From: Candidatus Baldrarchaeota archaeon
GTDB lineage: Archaea; Asgardarchaeota; Baldrarchaeia; Baldrarchaeales; DXJG01
Assembly (NCBI GenBank): GCA_019056805.1
Contig: DXJG01000004.1
Location: 124,001 to 188,000 of the forward strand
Length of the DNA stretch: 64,000 bases
Reading direction: 5' to 3'
Positions 18,204-27,106 of the stretch are shown here, in pieces; position 1 is the first letter of the stretch, and every line of letters begins with the position of its first letter. The position numbers and the translations under genes are program-made. Under the pieces are notes generated by a model. The model made no database searches. It saw only the letters and a list, made by a program, of their open reading frames with translations, and was not told the DNA's origin.

Positions 18204-19310
18204 ATGACCAAAAACCAAATTTTTAGGGAAAGAGTAGAAAGATTTCAGCAATTAATGAAGGAAAACAACATTGATGCATCTATGATAAGAACATTGTCCT
18301 CCTTTATCTATTTTACTGGTCTCAAGTGGCTTAGACCTGCTTTACTTATACCTGCTGAAGGAGAGCCTACCGCATTTATTTTTGAATACGAAGCAGATGA
18401 GTTCAAAGAGAAAACTTGGGTCGAAAATGTTAAAACTTGGAGAAGAGCTCCGGAACTTATTGGATCAGTTACTAAAACGATAAGGGAAGGAAATTACAAA
18501 AAGGTTGGCTTCGATTATAGTGTTGAAAGAGATTCCTACGTTCTGTTTTTTGAATTATTTAAGAAACTTAATCCACAAATAGAAATAGTTGATGTACATG
18601 CATTAATAATGAAGCTTAGAATGATCAAAGACTCTAAAGAAATAGAATATATACAAAAAGCTTCAAACATCGCTGTTAAAGGTATTTCATCAGCCATAAA
18701 CGCTATCGACACAAATGTTAGCGAAGTAGATATTGCTGCAGAAGCAATTTACACAATGATGAAAAACGGATCAGAACATCCTCATGTATACGTCAACGTG
18801 GGATCTAGACCAAGAGTACACGCAGAACCCCGTGACAATGTAAGAGTTAAACCCGGAGACACCATTAACATTATAGTCGCTGCCGATTACAAAAATTATT
18901 ACAGCAATATGAGTAGAACAGTATTCATAGGAAGCCTTTCAGGAGAAAAGAGAAAAGCCTTTGAAACAATGATGGAAATACATAATTTAGCAACAAGTTC
19001 TCTTAAAGCGGGAATAAGATTCATTGAAATTGAAAATAAGATAAAAGAACTAATTGAAAAGAAAGGTCTCGGAAAATATTATGTGGAAGGATTTGTTCAT
19101 GGCGTCGGTCTTCTTATTGAAGAAGATCCTATAACTACTATTGTTGTTGCACATAGACGATATGAAGCTGTTGAAAATATGGTTTTAGCTTTCATTCATG
19201 CACCACTAACCATTCCAGATATTGGTTCCATAAAATGTGAAGATACATTTGCAGTAAAGGCAGACGGTGTGAAGAAGTTCACAGAATATGAATATGAAAT
19301 AACAAAATAA
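18204..19310 (+). CDS. Creatinase/aminopeptidase-fold (M24) protein with lost metal ligands
   Basis: 368 residues with the N-terminal creatinase domain (1-140) and C-terminal pita-bread domain. In metal-dependent M24 peptidases five ligands are D, D, H, E, E. Aligning VAADYKNYYSNMSRT (225-239) to the usual D...D-x-T-R-T motif puts Ile224 and Asn235 at the two Asp sites. H299 (FVHGVGL) and E346 (CEDT) remain, and the Glu before the conserved Pro is absent (AFIHAP, 329-334). H206 in RVHAEPRDN may be the catalytic His. The enzyme is therefore more likely a metal-independent creatinase-like amidinohydrolase or other C-N hydrolase than an Xaa-Pro peptidase. AAGGTGA precedes the ATG. Confidence 0.75.
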   Translation: MTKNQIFRERVERFQQLMKENNIDASMIRTLSSFIYFTGLKWLRPALLIPAEGEPTAFIFEYEADEFKEKTWVENVKTWRRAPELIGSVTKTIREGNYKKVGFDYSVERDSYVLFFELFKKLNPQIEIVDVHALIMKLRMIKDSKEIEYIQKASNIAVKGISSAINAIDTNVSEVDIAAEAIYTMMKNGSEHPHVYVNVGSRPRVHAEPRDNVRVKPGDTINIIVAADYKNYYSNMSRTVFIGSLSGEKRKAFETMMEIHNLATSSLKAGIRFIEIENKIKELIEKKGLGKYYVEGFVHGVGLLIEEDPITTIVVAHRRYEAVENMVLAFIHAPLTIPDIGSIKCEDTFAVKADGVKKFTEYEYEITK

Positions 19311-19520
19311 TCCTATAAAAAACGTTTGCATAAGTCTAATTTTAATTTTTAAATTTCCTTGGACATAACAACCCCTAATCAATATACTGCAAGAAAATTC
19401 TAATCTTTATTTGTGCAGTAAAACACACAACCAAATAATAAACCAAATTAAAATAACAAAATGTAAAGTAGATTTCTGATGAATCAACAAATAATATTAG
19501 TTGAGTTGCGGAAGTAGATT

Positions 19521-20120
19521 ATGGGATTTGATATGAAAGTTTTTGGTTTATCTTGTAGTGCTAGAAGACTTGGAAATACGGCAACCGCCGTTAGTATTGC
19601 TTTAAACCATTTAAAGAAAAAGAATGTCGAAACTGAACTTGTATATTTAATTGATTATGATATCAAACCTTGTAAAAACTGTAACATGGAATGTTATCAC
19701 GATAAGGAATGTCCTACTCCAGACGACTCTAAAAAACTTATAGATGTTCTTGAGAAATGTGATGGGTTAATTGTCGGGTCACCACTATATAATGGTACGA
19801 TACCAGCATTATTAGCAGCCTTTCTAGAAAGAAATCCATATCCCTATGACGAGATTTTAAAAGGCAAAGTTACTGCTGCCATAATTATTGGAAGTATAGG
19901 TGAAACCACCGCAGCTTCAATTCTTACCTCATGGCTTGCTCCAAATAAACATTTTATTGGTTGGATTGATCTAGATCCAAGAGCCACCGCCGCTAGAAAC
20001 CCTAAACTAAAGGATTCATGGCTTAAAGGAACCATCATGTACGATGAACACAACCAAGCAATGGTAACAAACTTAGCAGAAAGAGTTTACAGAAAACTAG
20101 TAGAAATACGAAAAACGTAG
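19521..20120 (+). CDS. Iron-sulfur flavoprotein / NADPH-dependent FMN reductase family
   Basis: 199 residues with a flavodoxin-like fold. KVFGLSCSARRLGNTATAV is the FMN phosphate loop, and CKNCNMECYHDKEC (near residue 51) is a compact four-Cys motif as in archaeal iron-sulfur flavoprotein Isf, which binds a [4Fe-4S] cluster. VGSPLYNGTIPALLAAFLER is the conserved flavin-side segment. It would pass electrons between ferredoxin and small acceptors, with a likely role against oxygen or peroxide in anaerobes. It is monocistronic. Confidence 0.85.
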   Translation: MGFDMKVFGLSCSARRLGNTATAVSIALNHLKKKNVETELVYLIDYDIKPCKNCNMECYHDKECPTPDDSKKLIDVLEKCDGLIVGSPLYNGTIPALLAAFLERNPYPYDEILKGKVTAAIIIGSIGETTAASILTSWLAPNKHFIGWIDLDPRATAARNPKLKDSWLKGTIMYDEHNQAMVTNLAERVYRKLVEIRKT

Positions 20121-20256
20121 AACCCAGATTCTTAACAAGCAATAATCGTATGAAATAAAATATCACTTAGTTAGTTGTACTATTATTTTCCAAAGAAATA
20201 GTGAAAAAAGATTTTTATTTTCCTATTCCACACTGCGTTATTGTCGAGGCTGTAAT

Positions 20257-21795
20257 TTAGCGGAGATCTTCTGGGCTAACCCAGTCTGGGAACCACTTAT
20301 AATGTTCAAGTGGATACGCCTCTTTTAATCCGTCATACGTTGCTCTCGCCATTAAAATTTCTCCTCTTCTACCTCTGAACAGATTCACCAATTTCTTTTC
20401 CTCAAGTTCCAATAACATTTTGTCAAGTTCATCATCTGTAATAGAGAGGATCGTTTTCATGTCTTCTTTTGTCATGTAAAGTCCTGGATTTACAACGTAG
20501 TTCTCTGCCAAGACTTTAAGAACATCTTCCTGTGTTATGGGTTCTTTAACTATAGGAGGCTGAATCTTAAAGTATGGTACTGGGAATTTCAGTTGTTCAT
20601 CCATGCGGCGGAGAGGTGGACGAATATCACGTGATAAAAGTTTAGTTCCCTGCCTATATAGGATGAGTCTCATAATTTCATTTGTTCCTGCCACTATTTC
20701 CATAACTTTAGCGCTTCTAAATACTTCTTCAACTGGATAGAATTTTGTCCATCCATCACCGCCCATGCACTGTATTGCATCCATTGATATTTTCATGAGG
20801 GATTCCGTGGCAAAGAGTTTTGCCGTTGTTGCATCAAGAAGAGGTTGATATCCTTGATCCAAAAGATACGCTGCATAGTATACAATTAGCCTTGATAATC
20901 TATATCTCCAAATGATATCTGCTATCTTAAATTGATTCTCAGGTATATCGGCGGTTCTCGTACCAAATTGAACTCTTCTATTCGTATGAAAGACAGCATA
21001 TCGCAAAGATTCTTTCATTTGACCTAAGCATCCAGCTGCAACTACAGTGCGCTCCAAGTTAAAACCACTCATCATTATAAGCCAACCATAACCCGCTTTT
21101 CCAAGAAGATTCTCTTCTGGAACTCTTACCTCGTTAAAATCTAAGTAACCGTTAAATACACCTTCCCATCCTGATAGATCAGTTATTCTTTCAATAGAGA
21201 ACCCTGGTCTATCTTTTTCCACGATGAATGCTGAAAGATGTTGATATTTTCTCCTATCCTCTGGGTTATCACTCGTTTTAGCATATACTAAGTAAAATTC
21301 GGAGATTCCCGCATTTGTGATAAATCTCTTCTTTCCATTAATGACCCATTCATCTCCTTCTTTTCTTGCCACTGTTTCTATATTTGCAGCATCAGAACCA
21401 ACATAAGGCTCGGTGACACAAACACCTGTCAAAATTTCACCTTTTGCGATCTTAGGCAGCCACTTTTCCTTCTGTTCCTCAGTTCCAAAATGAACAAGTT
21501 GATGAGTACCGCCGAACATAGTGTCACTAAATGTCAAACCTATTGGTCCTAAACGAGACAATTCCTCAGCAAGAATACAACATGCAGTAACACCATACTC
21601 CTTCCCTAATCCACCGTATTTTTCAGGGATTAGTACACCAAACCATCCACGTTTCGCTACTTCCTTCATAATATCCCATGGAAACCGTTTCTTCCTCGTT
21701 ATCACAGTTACTTTCGGCATATATTCATCAGCAAAATCCTCCACTTCATCTGCAAGCTTTTTTTGCTTTTCGTTCCACCAAGGAAACTTTTCCAT
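20257..21795 (-). CDS. Acyl-CoA dehydrogenase with C-terminal winged-helix-like extension
   Basis: 512 residues from ATG 21795, chosen because GGAAGGTG lies five bases upstream. Residues 1-390 are a complete acyl-CoA dehydrogenase: GVCVTEPYVGSDAANIET, KRFITNAGISEFYLVYAK, FGTRTADIPENQFKIADI, IQCMGGDGWTKFYPVEEVFR. The base position used by medium-chain enzymes (Y-E-G-T) reads VAGT (Ala about 369). A Glu in NLERTVVAAG (about 248) matches the alternative base of isovaleryl-CoA and long-chain dehydrogenases, so a branched-chain substrate is plausible. The last 110 residues (TKEDMKTILSITDDELDKML onward) look like a winged helix and are not part of the standard fold. Fits amino acid degradation. Confidence 0.85.
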   Translation of the reverse strand: MEKFPWWNEKQKKLADEVEDFADEYMPKVTVITRKKRFPWDIMKEVAKRGWFGVLIPEKYGGLGKEYGVTACCILAEELSRLGPIGLTFSDTMFGGTHQLVHFGTEEQKEKWLPKIAKGEILTGVCVTEPYVGSDAANIETVARKEGDEWVINGKKRFITNAGISEFYLVYAKTSDNPEDRRKYQHLSAFIVEKDRPGFSIERITDLSGWEGVFNGYLDFNEVRVPEENLLGKAGYGWLIMMSGFNLERTVVAAGCLGQMKESLRYAVFHTNRRVQFGTRTADIPENQFKIADIIWRYRLSRLIVYYAAYLLDQGYQPLLDATTAKLFATESLMKISMDAIQCMGGDGWTKFYPVEEVFRSAKVMEIVAGTNEIMRLILYRQGTKLLSRDIRPPLRRMDEQLKFPVPYFKIQPPIVKEPITQEDVLKVLAENYVVNPGLYMTKEDMKTILSITDDELDKMLLELEEKKLVNLFRGRRGEILMARATYDGLKEAYPLEHYKWFPDWVSPEDLR

Positions 21796-21917
21796 ATAAA
21801 CACCTTCCATTTCATCTTAACAAGTGAAGTTAAAGCATGATCTATAATAAAAATATACTAGTTACAATATTCTTCTCTTCTTTGCATATTCTATCATTAG
21901 AAGTAGTTTGGCTGAGG

Positions 21918-22400
21918 TTAAAGGCGCCTTAAAATTTCTAGTAGATTTTTAATGTCTTTGTTCATTTGGAGAAAACGTATGTTGCCGATTTCTCTGCGAA
22001 TATCTTCTAAGTGAACGGTTCTATCATCAACGTATAGTATTTGTTTTGGGTTTAATTTTATGCCTTTATTTTCTAGCGATTGTAATATCTCTTTTATCAT
22101 AAGGTGTTTATCTGGATGGAATTCAGCTTTTATGTAATCAAAATATTTTTCAATATCAAAAAGTTTGAGTGCTTGATGGACGTGTTCTGGTTTGTTCCAA
22201 GACGCTAAAGCTACAAATATTTTCCGCTTTTTAAGTTCTCTCAACAATTCCCTTACATCATTCTTCAGATTAACACGTTCACCTTTGACATCAATAATTG
22301 AATTTCTACTAATGCGTTTAAAAGGAAGAGTCAAGGCTGTGATATCCTCATGATCCCAAATTGTGCCATCTGCATCTAGGACAACAAGACGAATCCCCAC
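21918..22400 (-). CDS. HAD-superfamily phosphatase, MDP-1-like
   Basis: 160 residues. Motif I is VVLDADGTIWDHED (nucleophile Asp9, acid/base Asp11), motif II ALASWNKPEH, and motif III/IV the run ILYVDDRTVHLEDI with the two metal Asp residues. Length and the D-x-D-G-T-I-W pattern match magnesium-dependent phosphatase-1, which can act on protein phosphotyrosine or fructosamine phosphates. A GTG start follows AAAGGTG. Natural substrate unknown. Confidence 0.75.
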   Translation of the reverse strand: MGIRLVVLDADGTIWDHEDITALTLPFKRISRNSIIDVKGERVNLKNDVRELLRELKKRKIFVALASWNKPEHVHQALKLFDIEKYFDYIKAEFHPDKHLMIKEILQSLENKGIKLNPKQILYVDDRTVHLEDIRREIGNIRFLQMNKDIKNLLEILRRL

Positions 22401-22600
22401 TTTTAAACACCTTTAAGTTAAATCTATAGGTAGTTGAGGTTCCTTTCAAAGTTAATCTCAACCAACAACTTTTTGAAATGTAAAAGTTTTAAAAATGGAG
22501 GTATACAAAGGTTTTGTAGTAATGCCGGCTTGTTCATATTAATAAATGGATATATAAAGATGTTTCGATACAAATTGTTATATAACGATAATATTTATTA

Positions 22601-23899
22601 ATGGTTATCATCAATTTAATGGTCGCAATAATAATTAGTAGTATAGAAAGTGGACAGGAGATAGCAACAGTGATTTTACCCTTATCCAGTTACTTAGAAA
22701 TGAATATTTTGATGGTAGTGGGAATAACCGCTATTCTAGGCTTTATTGCAGGATTTTTTTTCAAAAAGGTCAGTGTGCCTGAAGTCGTAGGAATGATTTT
22801 AATGGGAGTTTTTCTCGGAGAAAGTATCTTAGGATTTTTAAGTCACAACTTTATCGAGAAAATGAAACCTTTAATCGACTTGGCGTTAGCCTTTATTGGA
22901 TTAGGTATAGGGACAGAATTAAAATTTGACTTAATAAGTAAGCTGAAGAAATCGATCTTTTTCATTCTTATCTTCGAATCCTTCGGTGCATTTGCTTTAG
23001 TCACTCTTGGTGTTTTTGCTTTAACACAAGAACTTCATATAGCGTTAATTTTTGGTGCAATAGCTATTTCTACCGCTCCAGCAGCTACAGCAAAAGTATT
23101 ATGGGACTATGGGGCAAAAGGAGATCTTACTACGACCATTTTTTCGATTCTTGCTCTTGATGACATCGTAGCTATAATTGCATATGCATTTGCCTTTTCA
23201 TATGCAGAAAGTGTCGTCATAGATGGTCAAACTGTTCTATTTAAAATTCTTTTAGATTCTCTATTGCATGTTGCAGGATCCATTGTTCTAGGCTTAATTA
23301 CAGGGGTTACATTGGTAATTTTATCCGATAAAATTAAGGATATTACCAGATTACTCTGGTTAATCTTTATATGTGTCATAGCAGTGAGCGGAATAGCTGA
23401 AACCATGGGATTTTCCCTAATATTAACAAATGTGATTGCAGGAGTCATACTTATCAATTTTTCAAATCTTAATGATAAATCTTTCTTTCTCATCAGAGAG
23501 GCAACATATCCCCTTATTGTACTCTTTTTCGTTCTAATAGGTGGCAAACTAAGGCTTGATTATCTAGCGCACATGGGTTTAATAGGTATAGCATATCTCA
23601 CATTGAGATTTGCTGGAAAATTTTCCGGAGTGGCGGTAGGAAGCCGTATATCTAGATCATCAGCCCAAATAAAGAAATACTTAGGTTTCTGCTTATTAAC
23701 ACAAGGAGGACTAGCCATAGGCTTAGCAACATCATTCTACTACAGTCTAGCAGCTTTAAGTGAAGCTGGATATTACCTCGGCACATTAGTTCTTAACACC
23801 ATAATTGCAACAACCCTAATCGTAGAAATACTAGGCCCAATCTTCGTAAAATATGCAATAACAAAAACAGGAGAAATCTACAAAAAACCTCCAACCTAA
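22601..23899 (+). CDS. Cation/proton antiporter, CPA2 family (KefB/NapA-like)
   Basis: 432 residues and about twelve membrane helices. The transport site LALDDIVAI has the paired aspartates D187-D188 seen in electrogenic Na+/H+ exchangers such as NapA and NhaA. AISTAPAATAKVLWDYGA just before it forms the unwound-helix region. No cytosolic TrkA/RCK domain is attached, unlike KefB. It would expel Na+ (or K+) in exchange for protons. Start ATG 22601 is uncertain; a second ATG lies six codons later and neither has a strong ribosome site. Converges with thrS. Confidence 0.82.
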   Translation: MVIINLMVAIIISSIESGQEIATVILPLSSYLEMNILMVVGITAILGFIAGFFFKKVSVPEVVGMILMGVFLGESILGFLSHNFIEKMKPLIDLALAFIGLGIGTELKFDLISKLKKSIFFILIFESFGAFALVTLGVFALTQELHIALIFGAIAISTAPAATAKVLWDYGAKGDLTTTIFSILALDDIVAIIAYAFAFSYAESVVIDGQTVLFKILLDSLLHVAGSIVLGLITGVTLVILSDKIKDITRLLWLIFICVIAVSGIAETMGFSLILTNVIAGVILINFSNLNDKSFFLIREATYPLIVLFFVLIGGKLRLDYLAHMGLIGIAYLTLRFAGKFSGVAVGSRISRSSAQIKKYLGFCLLTQGGLAIGLATSFYYSLAALSEAGYYLGTLVLNTIIATTLIVEILGPIFVKYAITKTGEIYKKPPT

Positions 23900-23956
23900 A
23901 AGTCATGCCTAACATTTCCAATTTCATTTTTAAATTGAATGGAGCCAAAAAGTAAT

Positions 23957-25792
23957 TTAATCTAAATGCATAAATCTTGGACGTTTCGAAAGAAATTTCG
24001 AGAAATATAGTGGTTTCCTTGGATATCCTTTTGTTTCTTCATGAAGACGATTTATGAGGTCATTAACGCTCATTTGCACAGTTTCTCCACTTTCTCTTAT
24101 TCTCACAGATATTTTTTTGGCTTCTTTTTCCTTTTGTCCAATTACGACAATGTATGGTATCCATTCTCGCTCTGCATCCACGATTTTTCGTCCCAAAGGG
24201 CGGTTTGTATCATCAATATCCACACGGAATCCTTCGTTTTCAATCTTTTGAGCAACTTCCTCGGCGTAATCAAGAAGTTCATTGGTAATAGGCATTATCC
24301 TAACCTGCACGGGAGAGATCCAAACTGGAAGCATGGGATGCTCCTTTTGAAGCGCGGTGTCAAACAGGGTAAAAATGTATCTTTCTATGGTTCCTATGAT
24401 TGCTGTATGTAAAATTGCGGGATATTTTTCAGTTTGATCAGCATCTATATATTTTATACCAAATCTTTTAGCGTTTCCAATATCTATTTGAACAGTACCT
24501 ATCTCTCTAGGCCTATTTAATACATCCACGATATGGTATTCAATGTTTATTGTCCAGTAGTAGTTTGCACCGGTAGCTGGATATATAGCCACAAGAACAG
24601 GTTTCCCTATGTCTTGAGCAATCTTAATGATGAAGTCTTTGTATCTTTCGTATTGCTCTGGATTCACAATGTTTATGAGAAGTTCGTAGGTTCTTTTTAA
24701 TAATTTTATTTCTTCCATTATTAATCTGTGAACTTTAAGAAGCCATTCTTTTGCTTCTTCTTCATCTTTAGTAAATACGTGGAGATCGGGCATGTAGAAT
24801 CTTCTAAGCCTGAAACTAAGCTCCACCTCTCCACTTTGTTCATATCTATAGGAGTCTGCAATTTCAAATGCTCCAAATGGTAAATCTTTATACGAGATTG
24901 TCCAATCTTTTAACATTGAAAATTGTTGATGACACGCAGCGTAACGTAGTACAAATTCCCCTCTATCAGTTTCCATCATGTAAAGTCTATCACCATAAAG
25001 TTCAGCATGTTCTTTAACCGGTTTCTCATGAAGATTGAAAAACGCAGTGCCCTTAACCTCGAAAATAGGAATACCTAATTTTCTAGTAACAATTTTAGAA
25101 TAGTCGGCCACAAGATCAAAAATTAATGCTGCGTAAGGTTCCATTCTCATATGACCATAATCAGAGTACGATTCCCATTCAAAGCCGAATCTTCTCAAAT
25201 ACCTTATAACTTTTGATTCTCCACCTGGAAGCGGTTCTCCTAACGCTTCTTTTTTCACCATAATTTGAAACTCTCTATTAAATTCGTCGAGATTTGCAGA
25301 TTCCGCATCAATTTCTCTACCATCAGGAGTTAAAATAACATACTTTTTCTCTACAGCTTTCTTTTCCTCTTTTTTCTTTTCTTCTGGTTTTATTTCCCTA
25401 GAAAGCTCCGATAAAGGATGTCCTTTCACTGAGATTTTAAATGCTTTGTACCACCCAAAAGGAGCTCTTACTACCTCCACACCTTTTTCTACAAGTTTTG
25501 ACTCCAAGTTTTTCAAAATTTCAAGAGCATTAATTGGTGAGGCTAAATTACTGCTTAAATGTGCCCACGGATATATAACGATTCTCTCTGCCTTTACTCG
25601 GTTAAATACATCTAATATATCCTTAACTGCTTTTTCTACAACTTCTTCATTATCGCCTTTTTCCACAGTAACCATTGTGACAAGCGCTTCCTCTACTCTC
25701 ACTTCTTCTTTTAAAGTATCTTCTGCAACCTTAACCGCTTTTTCCCGAGGCCCAAACTCTATCCAATCGCTATGCAAAAACACCAGCCGCAA
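23957..25792 (-). CDS. thrS: Threonyl-tRNA synthetase, archaeal type
   Basis: 611 residues. The N-terminal 145 residues (MRLVFLHSDWIEFGPREKA, VIYPWAHLSSNLASP) are the archaea-specific, D-aminoacyl-tRNA-deacylase-like editing domain that removes mischarged serine. Residues about 195-490 form the class II catalytic core, including RYAACHQQFSML (zinc-ligand Cys) and GAFEIADSYRYEQSG. The C-terminal 110 residues (PVWISPVQVRIMPITNE, DDTNRPLGRKI) are the anticodon-binding domain. Editing and synthesis are in one chain, unlike lineages with split ThrRS genes. TTG start after GGTGG. Confidence 0.95.
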   Translation of the reverse strand: MRLVFLHSDWIEFGPREKAVKVAEDTLKEEVRVEEALVTMVTVEKGDNEEVVEKAVKDILDVFNRVKAERIVIYPWAHLSSNLASPINALEILKNLESKLVEKGVEVVRAPFGWYKAFKISVKGHPLSELSREIKPEEKKKEEKKAVEKKYVILTPDGREIDAESANLDEFNREFQIMVKKEALGEPLPGGESKVIRYLRRFGFEWESYSDYGHMRMEPYAALIFDLVADYSKIVTRKLGIPIFEVKGTAFFNLHEKPVKEHAELYGDRLYMMETDRGEFVLRYAACHQQFSMLKDWTISYKDLPFGAFEIADSYRYEQSGEVELSFRLRRFYMPDLHVFTKDEEEAKEWLLKVHRLIMEEIKLLKRTYELLINIVNPEQYERYKDFIIKIAQDIGKPVLVAIYPATGANYYWTINIEYHIVDVLNRPREIGTVQIDIGNAKRFGIKYIDADQTEKYPAILHTAIIGTIERYIFTLFDTALQKEHPMLPVWISPVQVRIMPITNELLDYAEEVAQKIENEGFRVDIDDTNRPLGRKIVDAEREWIPYIVVIGQKEKEAKKISVRIRESGETVQMSVNDLINRLHEETKGYPRKPLYFSKFLSKRPRFMHLD

Positions 25793-26170
25793 GAATAACC
25801 ACCCTTATAAAAAGAATGTTATTTTCTAAACCATTTTCAAAGGAAATCTTCATCAATCAGTACTAATCATTTACATTCATCCTTTTAAGTATTTCTCGAG
25901 ATAAGACCGCTAATCACTAGTAATAAGTGGTGAAAACAACTTAACCATTCAAATTCTAAACTCAATAAATAAAAATAAAATATATGCTACACGAAGTGAT
26001 ATATGTTTATTTTCCCGCATTATATGCTTCTTAAAGATTCTTTTCTTAGATAAAGACTTTAAATAACCTCTTTACTAATTTTACTAGAGAAATAAAATAG
26101 TTTAAACAGACATTAAAACATTTTATTAATAAAAATTTCAGAAATGTAAAAAATATTGGAAGGTGCTGGT
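25793..26170. other. Intergenic region between divergent thrS and flavin reductase genes
   Basis: 378 AT-rich bases. A short imperfect hairpin (TCACTAGTAATAAGTGGTGA, about 25914-25933) lies 120-140 bases upstream of thrS; it is too weak to call a T-box or attenuator. The minus strand upstream of thrS and the plus strand near 26055-26065 (TTTAAATAAC) hold likely promoters. No tRNA or other RNA gene was seen. Confidence 0.4.
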
Positions 26171-26704
26171 ATGGGTAAGATAGAAATTCCGTTTATAAAG
26201 TATTCAGAAAAGACCATGGAAATAATGCAAAATCCAGGTCTTCTATTGGTTTCTGTTGGTAAAAATGGACAACCTAATGTTATGGCGATTGGTTGGGGTC
26301 TAATAGGGGTTATTTGGCGTAAACCAGTGTTCATTGTTGCTGTCAGGCCCTCAAGATACACATATAAGTTAATTGAAGAAACTGGCGATTTCACGGTTAA
26401 CGTACCATCTAAAGATATGAGTGATGTAGTAGAATATTGTGGTACGGTTTCTGGTAGAGATCATGATAAGTTTAAGGAGAAAAATCTTAAAGCAGTTCCA
26501 AGTAAACACGTAAAATCTCCAATAATTGATCAATGTCCAATCAACTATGAATGCAAAGTAATATACAAGACAAAACTAGAACCTGCTAGCATACCAGAAG
26601 ATGTAAAATCTCTATTCTACCCAGGGAATGACTATCATACACTTTACTTTGGCGAAATACTAATAGTACATGCAGATGAAGAAATGATAACCAAAAAACT
26701 ATAA
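26171..26704 (+). CDS. Flavin reductase-like FMN-binding protein (split-barrel)
   Basis: 177 residues from ATG 26171; the ribosome site GGAAGGTG (26158-26165) rules out the TTG at 26156. The fold family is the FMN-binding split barrel of flavin reductases: PGLLLVSVGKNGQPNVMAIGW, PVFIVAVRPSRYTYKLI and FTVNVPSKDM. It may supply reduced FMN or act as a one-electron carrier in this anaerobe. It is monocistronic and converges with the AOR-moaD operon. Confidence 0.82.
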   Translation: MGKIEIPFIKYSEKTMEIMQNPGLLLVSVGKNGQPNVMAIGWGLIGVIWRKPVFIVAVRPSRYTYKLIEETGDFTVNVPSKDMSDVVEYCGTVSGRDHDKFKEKNLKAVPSKHVKSPIIDQCPINYECKVIYKTKLEPASIPEDVKSLFYPGNDYHTLYFGEILIVHADEEMITKKL

Positions 26705-26861
26705 ACTGAAATCAACATGAAGCTCTTCTAAACTCTTGTAAAATTTCTTTTTATAGCTTTACAATTCTGAATTGTTAAATAATGGTTCCATTTTCATATA
26801 AAACCTAAAATACGGTTTAGATCAAAATAATGAATAAAAATAGAAAATAAAAGAAAAATAT

Positions 26862-27092
26862 TTATCCTCCACCTATTACAGGCATAACCACAACGTTATC
26901 ATTGTTTTTTACCTTTGTTTCTAATGTTGCTGGTTTACCATTTATTAATACTATTATTCTTTCCTCGTCTATTTCATCTATCTCTTTAATATTTAGTAGC
27001 TCCTTTACTTTGATAGGAAACTCTATTTTTATTTCTTTTTCTTTAAATTTAGCTAAATCAGCGATCCACCCTATCAACTTAATTTTTGCCAC
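26862..27092 (-). CDS. MoaD/ThiS-family sulfur carrier protein
   Basis: 76 residues of the ubiquitin-like beta-grasp family, ending MPVIGGG with the C-terminal Gly-Gly needed for adenylation and thiocarboxylate formation. It lies 15 bases downstream of the aldehyde ferredoxin oxidoreductase gene on the same strand, so it is in the same operon and probably supplies dithiolene sulfur for the tungstopterin of that enzyme. GTG start. Pairing of AOR and MoaD-like genes is common in archaea and bacteria. Confidence 0.88.
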   Translation of the reverse strand: MAKIKLIGWIADLAKFKEKEIKIEFPIKVKELLNIKEIDEIDEERIIVLINGKPATLETKVKNNDNVVVMPVIGGG

Positions 27093-27106
27093 CGATATTC
27101 ACCGTT

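Noticed and set aside
25914..25933. Hairpin upstream of thrS as a T-box or attenuator
   Set aside because: The stem is only four to five base pairs and T-boxes are not known in archaea.
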